Source: Zygaena filipendulae (lineage: Eukaryota; Arthropoda; Insecta; Lepidoptera; Zygaenidae). Taken from it: a stretch of 64,000 nucleotides of DNA. Below the pieces are notes generated by a model. It did no database searches, was not told the origin of the DNA, and worked only from the letters and a program-made list of their open reading frames with translations. Shown here one piece after another: positions 1 to 15,700 of this stretch (its first letter is position 1; the number at the start of each line of letters is the position of its first letter). The stretch is from the NCBI GenBank assembly GCA_907165275.2, contig OU015653.1, positions 8,214,001 through 8,278,000 of the forward strand, written 5' to 3'. A program made the position numbers and the translations under genes.

Positions 1-737
1 GGCGTGTAAATAAAACAATATAATTACTCGACATTGATAAAATAATTATTGTGCTGCGACACCCTCGAATAAAAAAATGAAATGACGTAAAATCATGCGA
101 TATCTTTCGATCTCTGATTGGTCCAAATACGATCACCCGATTCGGCTGTCTGTCTGTCAGCTGAGGTGTCAACGAACAAAGTTGAAGTAGGGATGCTGAT
201 GCTTTCCGAACAAGATCGATTTTTAAACCGATTTAAATCGAAATCTTATGAATCGATTTACAAAAAGCTTCAAAAATCAATCCTTTCGATTAGCTTTTCG
301 TGTTAATGTTATGAAAACAATATCTACTATTATGGAGTTTAGTAAATTCCAAAAAGGACACCGACATGACAGATATTTTTAATTTTGTAATTTTTTTAAG
401 GTTATGTAACTGTTACTTTTTTACGTGTAAAAATCTAATAATCGTAAATAATTTTATGGTTCTTAAAACAAAAAAGGAATCTCGATTTTCTGGACCAAAA
501 TATAGATTAACTGGATCGATTCAGTAGTATATATGATTATCGATTTAAAATCGACTTTTTGGCCCCAAAAATCGATTTTTCATGAATCGATCTCAACCAA
601 CTCTAACCTAATAAAGTTTACAAAAAATGTAAATAAGCGCGCAACAACGCAATGAGGAATATGCCATAAGATTTTGATAGGTAATTGATTTATTGCTCTG
701 AATATTCGTGTATAAACAAGTTATATTTATTTTCAAA
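1..737. other. 5-prime flank of SREBP, ATCGAT-rich
   Basis: No coding exon is seen here. Between about 205 and 590 the motif ATCGAT or AATCGATT recurs in both orientations, including near 210, 250, 515, 540, 570 and 587, in AT-rich DNA. This may be an old repeat copy rather than a regulatory cluster. The SREBP promoter and 5-prime UTR must lie in or upstream of this stretch, but no TATA box or initiator could be assigned with confidence. Confidence 0.4.
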
Positions 738-3700
738 ATGAACCACGAAGATCCATTTATGAATTCTGATGTCTTCAACGTTCATGATATCAATGAAATC
801 GAAGGTAAGAAGACAATCTTTTATCACTTGCAATTACTTATTTTAATTAAGTTGTGTGTCTCATTTTATCTATTTATTGTGTCGTGTTATTCTAGACTTT
901 CTGAGCAGTTGCGATGGAGATTTCATGAAGAAACTCGAGGAGGAGTTATCAGTATACGATGATAATGGTCTGCTTAGTGTTGATACGCAAAGCAAAGGCG
1001 AAACAGCGTCTCAGGGCCAACCTTCGCCGGGTTTCGGCATGTCGTCGAGCGCCTCAACTGGAAACCCCTTAGTTTCCCAGTATACAAACCTGAAAAGATT
1101 ACAAACAGCCCCATACCAGAAAACTAGCCCTCGAAAAGGGAAATGTGGAAAAAAAGAGGAACACAATCCTGTAGTTGAAAGTGAAATCCCACCGCTAGCA
1201 GAAGTTACACAAAATCCTCAAATGAAATCAAATTTACAGACACCTATGATTGTACAACAAGTTGTTCAAAGTCCTCTGTATGTGAATTTAACTCCAGGAG
1301 GCTTGCAGCAGGTGTCTGATTGTAGAGCGTCATTAGTACAGCTAGATGGACTCACACAATTGAACCAAATGAAAAATCCACAAAAGAACCAACCATTGTT
1401 TATACAGAGTGGCACAAAAGGAGTCACTCCTTTTATCCTTAAAAGTACAGATGCAAATTTCTCTCCAGTGATACTTCAGTCTAATATAAATCCAGAAACA
1501 CAAACTTTGATGTACACAACTGCTCCAGTACAAGGTACAATTTGTTTTATAATATTTGGTAATTCTTAATGACCGTGACCTTCATGTTTTTTTTTTTGTT
1601 TTAATATGTTTTTTGAATTATTTGCTTCTAATTTTTTACTCACCCTTTTAAATGTATTGTTTTAAAAAACCATTTTCAGAATCATCTCAAACTGTATTGA
1701 CAAACACAAAGGCCAATAGTGGTAATGGACAGATACATACTTTTTTTATGAGTAACCCCAATCCAACTCTGACAACAGGTATAGTCTTAGAAGGTGATAA
1801 GATAGCACTCAGTCAAGCACCAAGTGTGTTTCCCAAATTTAAGGAAGTGAAAAAAAGTGCTCACAATGCTATCGAGAGACGGTATAGAACTAGCATCAAT
1901 GATAAGATAGTAGAACTCAAGAATATGTTGGTTGGTGAAGATGCTAAGGTATGAAGTGCTTTCCCATTCACACCCTTCTGATTTACACTGTGTTTAGGTG
2001 TTTTCTTCTTAAATAATAAGACAGTGTCAGTTCAGTGTAGCTATACATTTTATATTGTATATCATGACACTGCTGAAGTGTTCTCTAGGTTTTTGTAACT
2101 TGAAGTGAAATAGATTATTATTATTATTATTATAATAGTAGATATTACTATGCCATCTATTGTCAATACAGACAATATTAACAATTTACCTAGAAAGTTT
2201 TTCAATAAGAAGTTGATCTTGCTATGGAATAAATTTTTTATCCATACTAATATTATATGCATGTAACTCTCTGTTACTCTGTTGATAACCTCATAACACT
2301 GAACAAATTTTTAGTAAAAAATGCAAAAGAGGTGGGTGACCCTTAATCTTATTGCAGTTTATGGATTATTTTCCAATGCTAGGTACCTGCTTGTCAAGTT
2401 TAATCACTATTGGTTAGGTGGGTTGGCTGTAAATGTGCATTACCCAATAAACAATCATAAGCAATCTTGCACATTTAGTATTTTTGTGTGAAAAAATAAT
2501 AATAATATGAGATTCTCATCTACAATTGTAGCTGAACAAATCTGCAATATTAAGAAGAACTATTGAGTATATAAAGTATATACAAAATCAGAATGCAAGA
2601 TTAAAACAGGAGAACATGGCTCTCAAACTGGCTTGTCAGAAGTCTGGTGTGAAGGAGCCTGTTTTTGAAGGGGCATACACTCCACCACACAGTGATATTT
2701 CATCTCCATATAACTCTCCTCATGGTTTCGACCATGATTCTCCATCATCTCCTGAATACAAGGTAAATAATAAGAAACAAATATTCTGATAAGAATCTAA
2801 TTAGACAAGTAGTTCAGAGTAAATCTTAGATTTAGGACAGCAAGTTTTTGAAATAAATTCTTTGTCTTCTTATATTATGCTTTCTTTGAAAACTTTTTAT
2901 TATAATATTATAATTTGTATCTAATATCTTTTTTCAGACTGAAGATAAATATTCGAAAGTCGTTATGGGTATGGGAGATACCTCTCGTTTGGCACTGTGC
3001 GCGTTCATGGTTGGATTAATTGCATTCAACCCATTTAGTGTTTTCTTTGGAAACTTTTTGTCTGAATCTACTAACGATTTTAGTGCTAGTGCTAGAGTCG
3101 ACCAAAGAAAAATCTTGGCAGATAAGGAACTTGGTAAAAACTTTCAATTAACACAAATATTTATAGCGATTTATGGTTAGGTGCTTATTCTGAATAGGGA
3201 TGTTGCCTACTATTGAAAATCAAAATTCTAATTAGTCCGTCAGTTAGAAAATAAAAAAACAATAGACACGTATTTTTTGCTTTTTTAAATAAATTAAAAT
3301 ATACAGAGATAAAGCGCACTAAAATTTAGGATGAGGAGGTCGTGACGTCACTAACCACAAAACCGCCATACAAACTGTCAGAATAGTGACATCACGCGAA
3401 ATTTCAACTCAATATATCGCCATTATTTTTTGATTACGTAAAAAAAGAAAAAATACGTGTCCAATATTTTTTAATAATCTACAAGACGGACTAAAAAATA
3501 AAAATTAGTCAACATGCCCATTGTAACTTGAAATAGTTTTTAACTATGAATTACTTATTGTGCATTTGCTTATTTAGAAAAAAATATTTCAGAGGATAGT
3601 GCATCATGGGGAATATGGGTTTTCAACACATTCTTCATATATTTGATCAACTTTATAATACTTGGTGGATGCCTCATTAAACTTTTGGTTTACGGCGATT

Positions 3701-6700
3701 CAGTACCAAAGTCACAATCTAAGGAAGCTGAACTTTTCTACAAACATAAACAACAAGCTGATGATTTTCTTAAAAAGGTAATCACGTTCTTATTCTGATT
3801 TGTTACAAAAAATAGTAGAAGTCCAGAAGCATAGTATTTCTAGAAGTAAGAATCACCCACAGGTACCTATCATCATAATTATGTTGAGTGATACTGCTTA
3901 GCCCTAAAGGGCAATCAACTAGGCCCATATCAATAACCGCTACTCAAACATCAGTCGTTTTAATGATTACTTAATTTTAAGTAAAGATTTTAAAAACAAA
4001 ACTGCTTGCACTGAGAGACGTTCATTAAATTGATGTAATTTGGCATTTAACTAATTAAGTTAATTAAAACAAATCCAAGTGTGGCTGTTAGAGTATTTAT
4101 TCAAGAGAGCGCCAAAAGCGCAACATAAAGCAATGTTAAATCCATTGGTCATTACTAAGAAAATGCAAAATACAGACTCAACATACGGCCGGTTACGAGC
4201 CATTAATACAGGCGCTGGAGAGTGAGCTCTCACTACTATAATTTACCAGGGAGACATGACGAATGCGCGACTAGAGTTGCACCAATCGCTGTCTGTGTGC
4301 GGAAAGAGCGTCCAAGTGGGTGGTCAGGGTCGCCCCAACTACTCCGCCCTGGTCGCCGCTGCGCTCAGGCAGGTATTGCAGAGACTACCCTTCGGCAGTT
4401 TCCTCGCTAGACGCTCCGGAGATCTGTGGTGTGACAGGTAACAACATAACCTATTTGCTCTATCAAAAACAGGCTACACACTATTAAATTTTGCACACAA
4501 TCTGTTGAATCAATATGTTGAAAAGCAACAGATAGCGTTGTAAATAAGCACGTTGAGGGCATAGGCTTATGTGCCTACGCCCTCAACTTTAATCAATATT
4601 AACAGATCGAGTGCCAAATTGGATCGTGTGGAGCCACTTTGAAGAATAATTGCCGCAGGTTAGCATGAATGACCATGACAAGATAGTCAACTTTTGTGTG
4701 CTAAAATCGACATACACCATATTGTTTAGCAAGGCCTGCTTGCTGATATTTTTTTGTTACGTGAATTTAGTGTAACATTCTTTACACGAAATCATTTAGT
4801 ATACTTAAGCTTTACTTTTCTTCTAGGAATTTGATAGGTGACAGCCAAACTATAGAAATCAGATTTTGCTAATTTTGGCAGTGACTTGAGTTAGTGTACG
4901 AAGAAACACCAAAATCCATTCAGCTGAATTTTGTGGGCAAACAGGCATTTTAGTTAGCTAATATTAAATTGACTAGCATTTAAACATATTTAATAATTTA
5001 TATAATTACCTACCTAACTTTAAGTTATTTTGTAAAATTGACGCAATGAGAAATTTTACTATTTTAATATAGAGAGTGGAAGAAGAGAACGAGAGCGATT
5101 CTTTCTGTCATTGTTAAAACTTTCTGAAATCTTATTCAAATTGTTATAAATTAATTTTAAAGTTCACACTAAAGAATCGCTCCTATTATCAACTTTAATT
5201 TAGCTGTTCAAAATTTTTTGATGTGTGTGTTCTGGTGTAAGTAACTTGATGAGCAACAACGGAAAATAAATCAAAAACTACAACATTGTATTGTTTTTTT
5301 TTTCGGGGCTCTCTCTTTGAACGTGCAAATAATAAAGTATCACAGTCAAATTATGATTTGAAATAGTAGTACTGTATGCTATTCCTTTTTCTTAGTGCTT
5401 GTGACATCGATCGTAATTAATATCGTTGTTAGTTGTAATAATAATAATTTTTAAAATATTGAATGCACACGAAACCGTCCCTGCGAAAGTTTATTATTAA
5501 AAAAAAAACCCTTAATCCACATCAAAATCCACCTTCATTGTACGTTCATTTGACTCTTTGAAGCGTTCTTCTATCATCGAGTTTGATATGTGATGATATG
5601 ATAGGCATTGGATTAAAATAAGGCAGGTCATACCACTCCCAGCGAAAAAAAAAACTTCGAATTATGTATGTTTCGAAGTCCGGCGAGGCGGGCGACCCAG
5701 CACTGGGCGGCGGAGGTCTCGGACGTGTCGCACCGGCTCGCGCAGCTGGAAGTAGTGTCGGAACATGGCGCGCGGAGTCAACGCATCCTGCTCGCGCTGC
5801 AGGCAGTCAATCTCGCCGAGGTGGCCGGCGGCCGGCAACTACTCGCTGATACTTACGTCACCGCCGCGCTGGTCTTCAAAGACAATATGCCCAAGATCGG
5901 CAACTGGCTTTGCGGGTAAGGAAGAGAACCGACATCAAAGTGTTCTTAGAGCAGCCGCCGCGCTGTAGCACGTCCTTTGTCTGTCAGGGGTGCGGTTTGT
6001 GGTCTCGTGGAACACAAAATATTTTAATCGCTACTTTTTTGTGGTACCTATTGTGAGTAAAAAATGTTCTATAGTTTTTAGTAAGTTAGTGTAGAATTTA
6101 TTCTTTTCATCTTCCATAATATATCTATATAAATCTATACTAATTTTAAAAAAAGGTAAAGTTTGTGAATTGTGAGTTTGTGACGTTGTAGAGGGTAATC
6201 TCTGAACCGATTTTGAAAATGCTTTCATTTATAGGAAGCTCGGTAGTCCTGAGTGGCATAAGGTACTTTCTATCCCGAAATTCTCACGGAAACTCAGAAA
6301 TTACCGCGGGTTAAACCGCGTGGGACAGCTAGTAATATGTGTACTTAGCTGAAGAGTTTGTTTGATTGACGCACTAATCTCCAGAACTACTGGTTTGAAT
6401 TGAAAAATTCTTTTTAATGTTCGATAGTCCGTTTATCGAGGAAGGCTATAGTCTATAACATCACGCTACGACCAATAGGAGCGGAGCAACAATGAAAAAT
6501 GTTGCAAAAACGGGGATTTTTTTTCCTATTGAGAGCTTCCGTTGCGTACGCTACGTAAACGGTTAGCTGTGGAATATATTTCAGTAGGGTTTTCCTCAAA
6601 TTAACGCGGGTGAAACGGCTAGTAAGCGGGTGTGGTACTGGCAGGTACTACCTGCGCTTGTGCCGCTCGGTGTGGGCGGAATGGCGCTCGCCGCGCCTGC

Positions 6701-9700
6701 GCTGGGCGACGGGCGCGCGCGGCCAGCGCTGGGTGCGCACGCGCAGCTGGACCTACGAGCGCAACCACGCCGCCGCCGCGCTCTTCTCCCGTCTGTCCAA
6801 CCCCGCTGATCCGCTCGCGTATGCTATGAGGGTAAAGTGCCTCGCAGTGAAATATACCGATATCAAATTATTATCGTATTCATAATATTAATCTAAAGTA
6901 ATAATATAAAGGGGAAAGATATAATGTAATATTATAAAGGGGAAAGATTTGATGTCTTTGTTTGTTTGTTACGATTTACTTAACTCAAAAACGAACGGAT
7001 GGACGGATTTCAAAAATGCTTCACCAATAGTATGCTCTATCATCCGGCTACATGCTACAACCCGGAATTCTCGCAGGAACTCCGAAGGCTAGTTGACAAA
7101 ATTTGGAAATTAGTTTAAAACTATAGCTTAGCATCTATTTTACCCCAAAAATATGTTATTTTAAGAAAAAATAGGTCTTTTATATTAGTATTTTGGGTTT
7201 TTAGAAATGAACTTGAAATTAACCGCGAAAAAGGCCAAGACTGTCATGGCGTCTTGAATGACGTCACGTGACACGTCTCACGAAATAGCCGTGTTTTTAT
7301 GACAGTCAATGGTGTTTTTTAGTAACAGATAATACCATAAAAATTCGTACTAGGTCCATCGCATAGATTAGTTTAACGTTTCTTATCCAATATCCATAGC
7401 ACCATCTCTAAGAAACGGTGACGTTATCCATTTACTTAAATGAGATGTTGATATATAAACCACTAAACTTCGATCAGCTATATGTCTACATACAGTACTT
7501 GTAGTTGATAAATAGAATAAATAATGAATTACTCGTATTATAAATACTGTATGGTGCCCCAATGTAAAAGTACAACGATAAAAATGCCAAACATTATTCA
7601 TATACGTTCCGAACAATAAACAGATACGAAGAAAGTGGTTAAAAATGGCAAGGAGCCAAGATGCTCTTACTTTATCAACTGATTCCACAATTTATTTCTG
7701 TGAAGATCATTTTGATGTAAGTATTAAACACAACTTGATGTATCTATTTATAAATGTATATTAAAAGACATGAATTTTGCAAAATCTACCATAATATACC
7801 AATGACTGGTGGATAAACAAACGCACAGCCTAAACCGTTGATCGTAGAGACTTGGGAGGGTGTGTTCTTTTTAAGATGTAGGCATCCGATAAGAAAGGAT
7901 TTTTGAAAATTTAACCCCTAAGGGGATGAAAAGGGGTTGCAAAGTTTGTGAAAAAATTCCGCGGGAACTTCGAAATTATCGCGGGTGAAACCACGCGGGA
8001 CAGCTAGTAACCTATAAAATGTTATGACTTGAATAGGGTTTTATGATTTATTTGAATTAAAATATTATTTTCGTTTTATAAAATGTAATACATAATTCAT
8101 ACTCTTCTTATTTTTTTAGTTGCCAAACGATATGATTAATTATAATTAAAAGTGTTCTTCACATAATACTTACATAGAAGTTTTAACGTTGCGGAATTCC
8201 GATAAACAAAAGCCGGTGTTCATTATGTGTTCATTGCAAAAAATTGCCAAGCATAAAGGCGTCAAGATTAAACTAAAAACGAACTGTATTAATTTAACAA
8301 TAAATGCTGAAAACTCGAAACTTATACGAAAATGACAGCTGCAACATAGTGTTCCGCTCATTCCGAGGGGCGTGACGTCACAATTCCAGGCGCTTCTCTG
8401 ATTGGTGTTTAATGTCGCATGATTAAACGCCTCATTTTGTCGATTTTATTTTCCAAAAATATTATCAATCTTTTATTATTTAAATAGAAAAGTTGTTTTT
8501 TTGTTTACTTATTATCATGGTTAATCATTAGAAATTCAAAGCCATCCGATTTATTCTTAGTGGATACAAGCCTATTACCGCCAGTGAAACCGCGGCGAAC
8601 AGCTTTACAATACATCACAATATCAATACAATACATTTTTTTACCCACTGGTCAGATAATCTCGCCTGATGGAAAGCGAAGATATTAACTTAAAAGGTGT
8701 TACATGTCTGCCAAAATACTCAAATAAAACGCATTAAAGTTTAGGAGAGAGAGCTCGTGACCTCATAACTAAGAATAAAGTGTACCTAAGCGTGACATCA
8801 CACGGAATTTAAACTCAAGGTATCGCCGTTATTTATCGATTACCTAAGTGAAAAAAAAAAGAAAAAATACGTGTCCAATATTTTTCATTAGTTTATACAA
8901 GACGGACTGAAAATTCAAATTTAGTCATTTAGATTTTAGCCCAGTATGCCAATAGTGTTAATATAGTGTTAATATAGTGTTAATACTGGCTGGGGTAGAC
9001 ATACCACCTGGAGGTGCTGCAGCGCGGGCTGCAGATGCTGCTGTGCGCCGACGAGCGCGGCAGCACGCGCGACGTGCTCGGCCTCGTCAAGCTGATCGTC
9101 GACGACGTCTCCACGGACGCGCCGCACCACACCGGTACCGCCACTCATATATTTAGTACTTACGTTTCTGAAAATATAAGATACCAGCTATCCACCGCGG
9201 ATACCCGCGGTATTTCGAAGTTCCGTGGGAATTTCGGGGTAAAAAGTACCCTAGACCTACCGTATAGCTTCCTATTAGTGAAAGAATTTTCAAAATCGGT
9301 TCAGTAGATCAGAGATTACCCCCTTACAACAAACCCTTCAGTTCTATCTCCTGCACAATATTTGTTAAATGTCTATTATACTATGTACCTTTTTATGGGA
9401 ACTATTAAACTGCTTTTCCTTTTTTCATTCTTTCTTCGACAACGTCACAAACTCACAATTCACAAACTTACAAAATTTACCTCTTTAAGTATACCTAATA
9501 TTATTATAGAATATCTATTTCCTCACTGATATTTAACCTAAAATCGATGTCATGTTTTCTCAATCACTCACACATCTCACATCTCTCATCTCGCAATCTC
9601 ACGTCGTGTGTAAACAACATCTTGATCTCCACAATACAAGGTCATAAACGAGATCAATTAACGTAGATCTGTGTGTTGTAAAATTTTATCAATCGTACTA

Positions 9701-12700
9701 TTACTATTTGCGAATATGAGAGTTAATAATCGTGAAATGTCTATCGCCAGGTTGCTGGGACCCGGTGATGGAGTGGTGGGCGAATATAGTGGGCGTCGCC
9801 GCCACGTGGCTGCTCGCGGACGTGGCGAAAGCGGCCGAAATCGGCGACCGGCTCGACATGCTGCCTGAGCCGCTCGCTTCCTGCGAAGATCCTTTGCCGG
9901 GGTGAATAAGTTTTTTTATTTTAATGTACTTACTTAACTATACTTATCCCGTCGTTCACTCGCATTTTCACAGAAGAGAGACACACTCTCTTTTTCGTTA
10001 TATCCTTACATACGAGTATTAAGAAACAAAGTCCTTCGTCGCGTCTGTCTGTATGTTTGTCTGTTCGCGATACTTAAAGACTACTGAACGGATTTTCATG
10101 CGGTTTTCACCAATAGATGGAGTGATTCAAAAGGAAGAGTTATACATATAGTTTATCCTGAAATTCCCGCGGAAACACCGGAATTACTGCGGGTGAAAGC
10201 GCGGGGGACAGCTAGTTAGAGTAGAAAAGTTTCTATAAATATACCATAATACAACGTGTTAATGAATTAACTGAAAACTATAAAGTAGTTGGCTCAGAAT
10301 CGACTAGCGAATCGATCGCACTATGTTTTAATATAGGTTATATTTTTACTAGCCCCTGTCTAAATCTTAATATATATAAATCACGTGTCACGTAACTATT
10401 TATGATATGGTCCAACTAAAAACATTTAGTTTTATCCCGGGATTCCCGCGGGAACTCCGAAATTACAGCGGATGAAATCGCGGGGGACAGCTAGTTATTA
10501 ATTAGCAATATTTGGCGCGTACGCCGCCCGCAGCAAAAAAAATCTAACTGGTAGGCGCGGGCGTAGCGCTAAGAATTTCGTAGATAGGTCGCCTCCAAAC
10601 TAATGTTGAATAACTTTTAAAGTATAAATTTTTTCGACATAAAATATATTTGAGTCATATTATTGTTTATTTTTTTTAATGGGGTGTATCAGGTTTTCAG
10701 TTAATTCATTAACACGTATAACTAGTAAAAGAATTGGTTCTTTGCGAAGGGAATTTTGATTAATTACATAGAATGTTAGCCTACGATAGTGTTGATACAT
10801 ACTTTACTAGTCTGTAAAATTTACAATTCCAAAGGGGATTACATCCCGCTGAGTTGTAGTAGATTTTACAACAAGTGCACAAAACGAACCATTTTTATCC
10901 GAGACTTTTAGCGGCCCAAGCCGAAGGCGAGGGCTGATAGTAATGTCGAGGATAAAATGGTTTTGCGGACGAGCTATAAACTCTGCTTTTCACTTCGATT
11001 GTGAGAAAATAAAACAGTAGTATAACATCATTTCTTTAATTAAAATTCAAAGTAAAATTGGTACAGTTTTGAATACTGAAGAAAATTGTTTTTCCCGGCT
11101 TAACGGTATTTATGTCTTAAAAAACACATAAGGCAAATAAATCAACGTAAATATTATAAAATAACAAATTCTATCTATGAACCTCTTATTGTGTTTGGCT
11201 GTATGGCTCATTTTCTTTGCCTTAATATAGATACATTTATGAGTAGATACGTTAATGCACTTGTGCATAAAATTCGATTTCGTGCAGCCTATATCCTGCA
11301 CAAACAAGCACTTTCAGAGCATGACAAGTGAAAAAAAAATTTACAGATTAGGTTGACTATCAATGTGGAGTTGAAACTTACAAACCTAAAATAGCGCAAA
11401 AACGCAAAGTCTATCTTACTATTTATTACTCACTAAAAAGGCTTGTTGTAACAGAACTAGTTTAAACCCTGAAAAAAGGGAATTTTCAGAATACTTTGTG
11501 TAGTTAGGGACCGAACTGCGAATTCATATTATTAGTTTATTCGCTTGTTATGATATTAGTTTTAATGAACCTGTACATCGAACCCTACGAAATATAAAAT
11601 AAATAAAATAGGCGTCTCACCATCGACGTCCGACCGGCGATACTCTTCAAACGGGATTACATAACCGATGACGGCGATAACGTCTGAATAGATCTAATTA
11701 GTTCACGGTCCACATAATTATTATTGTTTAAATTGCGATTTAGAAATTCTAGACGCGCGGCCATGTTTATAAAACACGACTGTGTGTTATAGTTTATAAT
11801 AACTATTGTCTCCGGCGGCGCAAACACCGGCCGATGTAAATATAGCTATTGTATTTAATCCGTAGGGCGCTGCATATGGCGTACAAAAGCCGCCGCGGCC
11901 TCCTCAGCCTCGCACACTGCACCGATGAGCGCGCCCGCGAGAGGACCTCCGCCACCATACTTAAGGTGGGTGGAATACTATTAATAACCGACTGGATTAT
12001 TTCTTAAATGCACCGCCAAGTGAACTCTCTGTACCTACTATCTGAAGCCTTTGAAGGTCGACTGGTAGAGAATGCCGCTGTGGCATTAAGGCCGCCTTTT
12101 GTATCGCGATGTGCATACCTAAAGTTTAAATATTATAAATGCGAAAGTGAGTTTGTTTGTTGGTTACGCTTTCACGCCTCAGTGGCTCTAACTATAGTAT
12201 TATATTATCTGTGGCTCAATGGATCATTATGAAACACGTTTTCAGAAAAATTGCTTATTCATAGTCGTCAGTCATCATTTTCCCCAGTGAAAATCACAGC
12301 TATGTCCTCTTTTTAGGCTTTTTATTATATTTTTATTTATGAAAATAACATTCGTAGATAAGTTTTACTGGAGTGGTAGGCGGAGACCTCATCTTGCTAC
12401 GATCGTAACAAATTTCTTTTCTCATCCATATTCATAATCTGTCATGTACCTATCTAAGGTTAGTGTAAACGCGCCTTATAAGATGGGCATATAAACGGGC
12501 CCTAAGTAGGTGACGGATGAAGGAGGTGGTTATCTATGGTTGTCTGTGGTTATGGTTGGAAAATAAAAAACGTATAATGTGATTTACAAATTCCTTCGTT
12601 TCATTTAATATATCACAATTGGCGACGAAAATGTGCGAAAACGCGTGTAAAAAAAACATGGGCAATAGTTTTAATTAATACTTATAATGTCCAAAGAAGC

Positions 12701-15700
12701 AATTAATAAATTTGCTACTGAAATCAGATTGAAGCGTACAGGTTGGATACAAACGCTCACGAAGAAACAATTGATTGAATGTCTAGTGAATTGCGAAATA
12801 ACATCCGAAGAACAAGAGACATTAGACGAATTGCGAAGAATTCTTCGAGAGTTGGTGATCACAGGCAGGGCAGAAACCTTTCTGCAACCAGACAACAAGA
12901 TGGCGACAAACACGTACAATATTGAAACATTCCAAGGTGGGAATTGGGAATCATATGCTGAACAGTTAGAGTGCTACATGAGCATAAATAATGTAGCCAA
13001 AGAAAATAAAAGCGCGGTGCTAATCACCAAATTATCATCAGCTGTGTATGAAAAACTATCAAGTTTATGCATACCAAAGAAACCGATCGAGTTATCATAT
13101 GAAGAGCTGGTAATAAAGTTGATTAGTTATTACATGCCAAAAAAACCTGTAGTCATCAATAGAATAACATTCAGGCAAAGGAAACAGAAAGAGGATGAAA
13201 GTGTGGACGATTATGTTCTAGCACTAAAGAAGTTATCCAAAAACTGTGAGTTTCAAGACATAGACAATGAAATCAAAGAAAAACTCTTTGACGGATTAAC
13301 CTCAAAACAAATAAACATTACAAGAAATCTTGGATATAGCAAGGTTGGTTGAGAAGGCACTTGAAGACACCCCGGAAGAAAAAGAAAAAACGGAAATGTT
13401 CTGGGTTCAAAAAAAACAAGCTAGTGGGCAGAAAAAAACAAACCCAGGAAGACCCGCCAGCAAGCCACAGTGTTATGTATGCGGCAGAACTGACCATTTC
13501 AAAAGTGATTGCCGGCTCAAGAACAAGTTCTGCAGTGAGTGTGGTTCCCGAGGACACATTTTCAAAATGTGTCCCCGGTTTAAAAAGCATGTGAACATGT
13601 CAGAAGTAGAAGATACCGAGGATAGCAAGCAGACTGAAGACAAACTCGACCAAAATATAGAAACATTATATTTGGATGAACAAGACGAGATCAATGTGTA
13701 TAATTTTAAGGTTAGTACCCTAAAGACACCACCTCTGGTCATTGAACTTAAAGTAAACAATACTAATGTTCCTTTCTTAGTGGATACTGGATCGGACGTC
13801 ACGGTCATATCCATGGAGAATAAGATAAAATACTTTCCAAATGAAAAAATTCACCCAGTAAAAGCTTATTTTAAAAATTTTAACCAAGCAGTAACATACC
13901 CAGTAGGTATCATGAAAAATATGACAGTACAAAGCAAAAATACCACTCAGACATTAACAATATTTGTTGTTCCAGAGTGTAGTCCTATAATTATGGGAAG
14001 AGATTGGCTAAATGCCTTACAAATGTGGCCACCGAAATTTAACATAAACAAATTGGATAACAGGAACACTGATCAGGATATAACAGATATCAAAGAGGAA
14101 TTCCCAGAGGTATTTAGGCCGGGGTGGGGTTGTTTCAAAGATGTAACATTAACTTTAAAAATTAAAGGGGACGCCCAACCAAAATTTTTACCCGTTAGAC
14201 CGGTCCCTTTTGCAATAAAGGAAAAAGTAAATGAGGAAATCAATAGATTAGTGAAAGAAGGCAGGTTAGTACCAGTAGAATATAGCGAGTGGGGAACACC
14301 AGTGGTACCTATCGTAAAACCAGATGGGTCAATAAGACTTTGTGCGGATTACAAAAGAACGGTGAACCCAGTACTCGCAGTGGATCATTTCCCGTTGCCA
14401 CATATTGATCATATGTTAAGTGAGCTTCAAGGGGGCAAATTTTTCACTGAATTAGATTTGCGCGAAGCGTACCTACAATTACCATTAGATTCACAATCTC
14501 AAATGTTAACAGCAATAAATACGGAAATAGGAATTTACAAATATCAATACTTACCGTTCGGTTTAAGTACAGGTCCAGGGTCTTTCCAACGAATAATGAC
14601 TCAAAAGCTGAATAAATGCCAAGGAACAGTAGTCTTCATAGATAACATTTATATTAAGGGCAGCAATCTTGAAGAATGTAAAAATAGAACTAAACAAGTC
14701 CTAAAAATTCTACAAGACAGTGGATTGAAATTGAAACTGCATAAATGCAAATTCTTGGTCAAAGAAATAATAGTTTTTGGATACATAATTAATAAACACG
14801 GCATGACCACAACTAAAGAAAAAGTTGAGCCAATACTGAATATCCCTACACCAACAAACATTACCCAATTAAGGTCATTTCTCGGAAAAATAAATTATTA
14901 TGCTAGGTTCCTAAAAAACATGGCTAATGAGTTGGTTCCTCTTTATGACTGTTTACATAAAGGACAATTTTATTGGACAGACCAATGCGACCAAGCTTTT
15001 AACAAAGTAAAAAGTAGATTGGCATCGGTGGAGACACTATGTAATTACAATCCCAAATTGCCACTGATTTTAACTTGTGACGCTTCAGATCAAGGGCTAG
15101 GAGCCGTTTTGTCACACAGGTTTCCAAATAATGAACTTAGACCAATTGCATTCGCAAGCAAAAAACTTAATGAGACTGAACAGAAGTACTCAACATTAGA
15201 CAAAGAAGGTTTGGCAGTAATATATGGGATAACAAAATTCTATCAATATGTATATGGCCGCGACTTCGAGTTGGAGACTGATAACGAAGCGATAATGAGA
15301 ATTTTTTCACCAAACAAAAACATTCCTCGAATAGCAGCGAGACGATTACAACATTGGTCCATATTTTTGTCAGCTTTCAACTATAAAATACGTCACCTTA
15401 AATCTCAAGATAATCCTGCTGATTGTTTATCAAGAGCACCTATGACAGATAACATAGACATAGATAAAATACATTCGGTATGCTACAGCTCAAAATTCGA
15501 ACATTTAATGGTGTATAAAAATGAATTGACTTTGGCAAAAATTAATTGGCATGACATTCAAAAAGCCACTCTGAAAGACAGTACATTGATAAAAGTTATT
15601 CGGTTTTTGACTGATGGATGGCCGGGGAAACATGTCATAGATGATGATATTAAACCATTTTATACAAAAAGAAACGAATTGAGTATAGAAAGGCAGTGTG

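Noticed and set aside
13349..13814. Short ORFs on both strands within the retrotransposon pol region
   Set aside because: They overlap the well-supported pol frame and show no domain; shadows of that frame.
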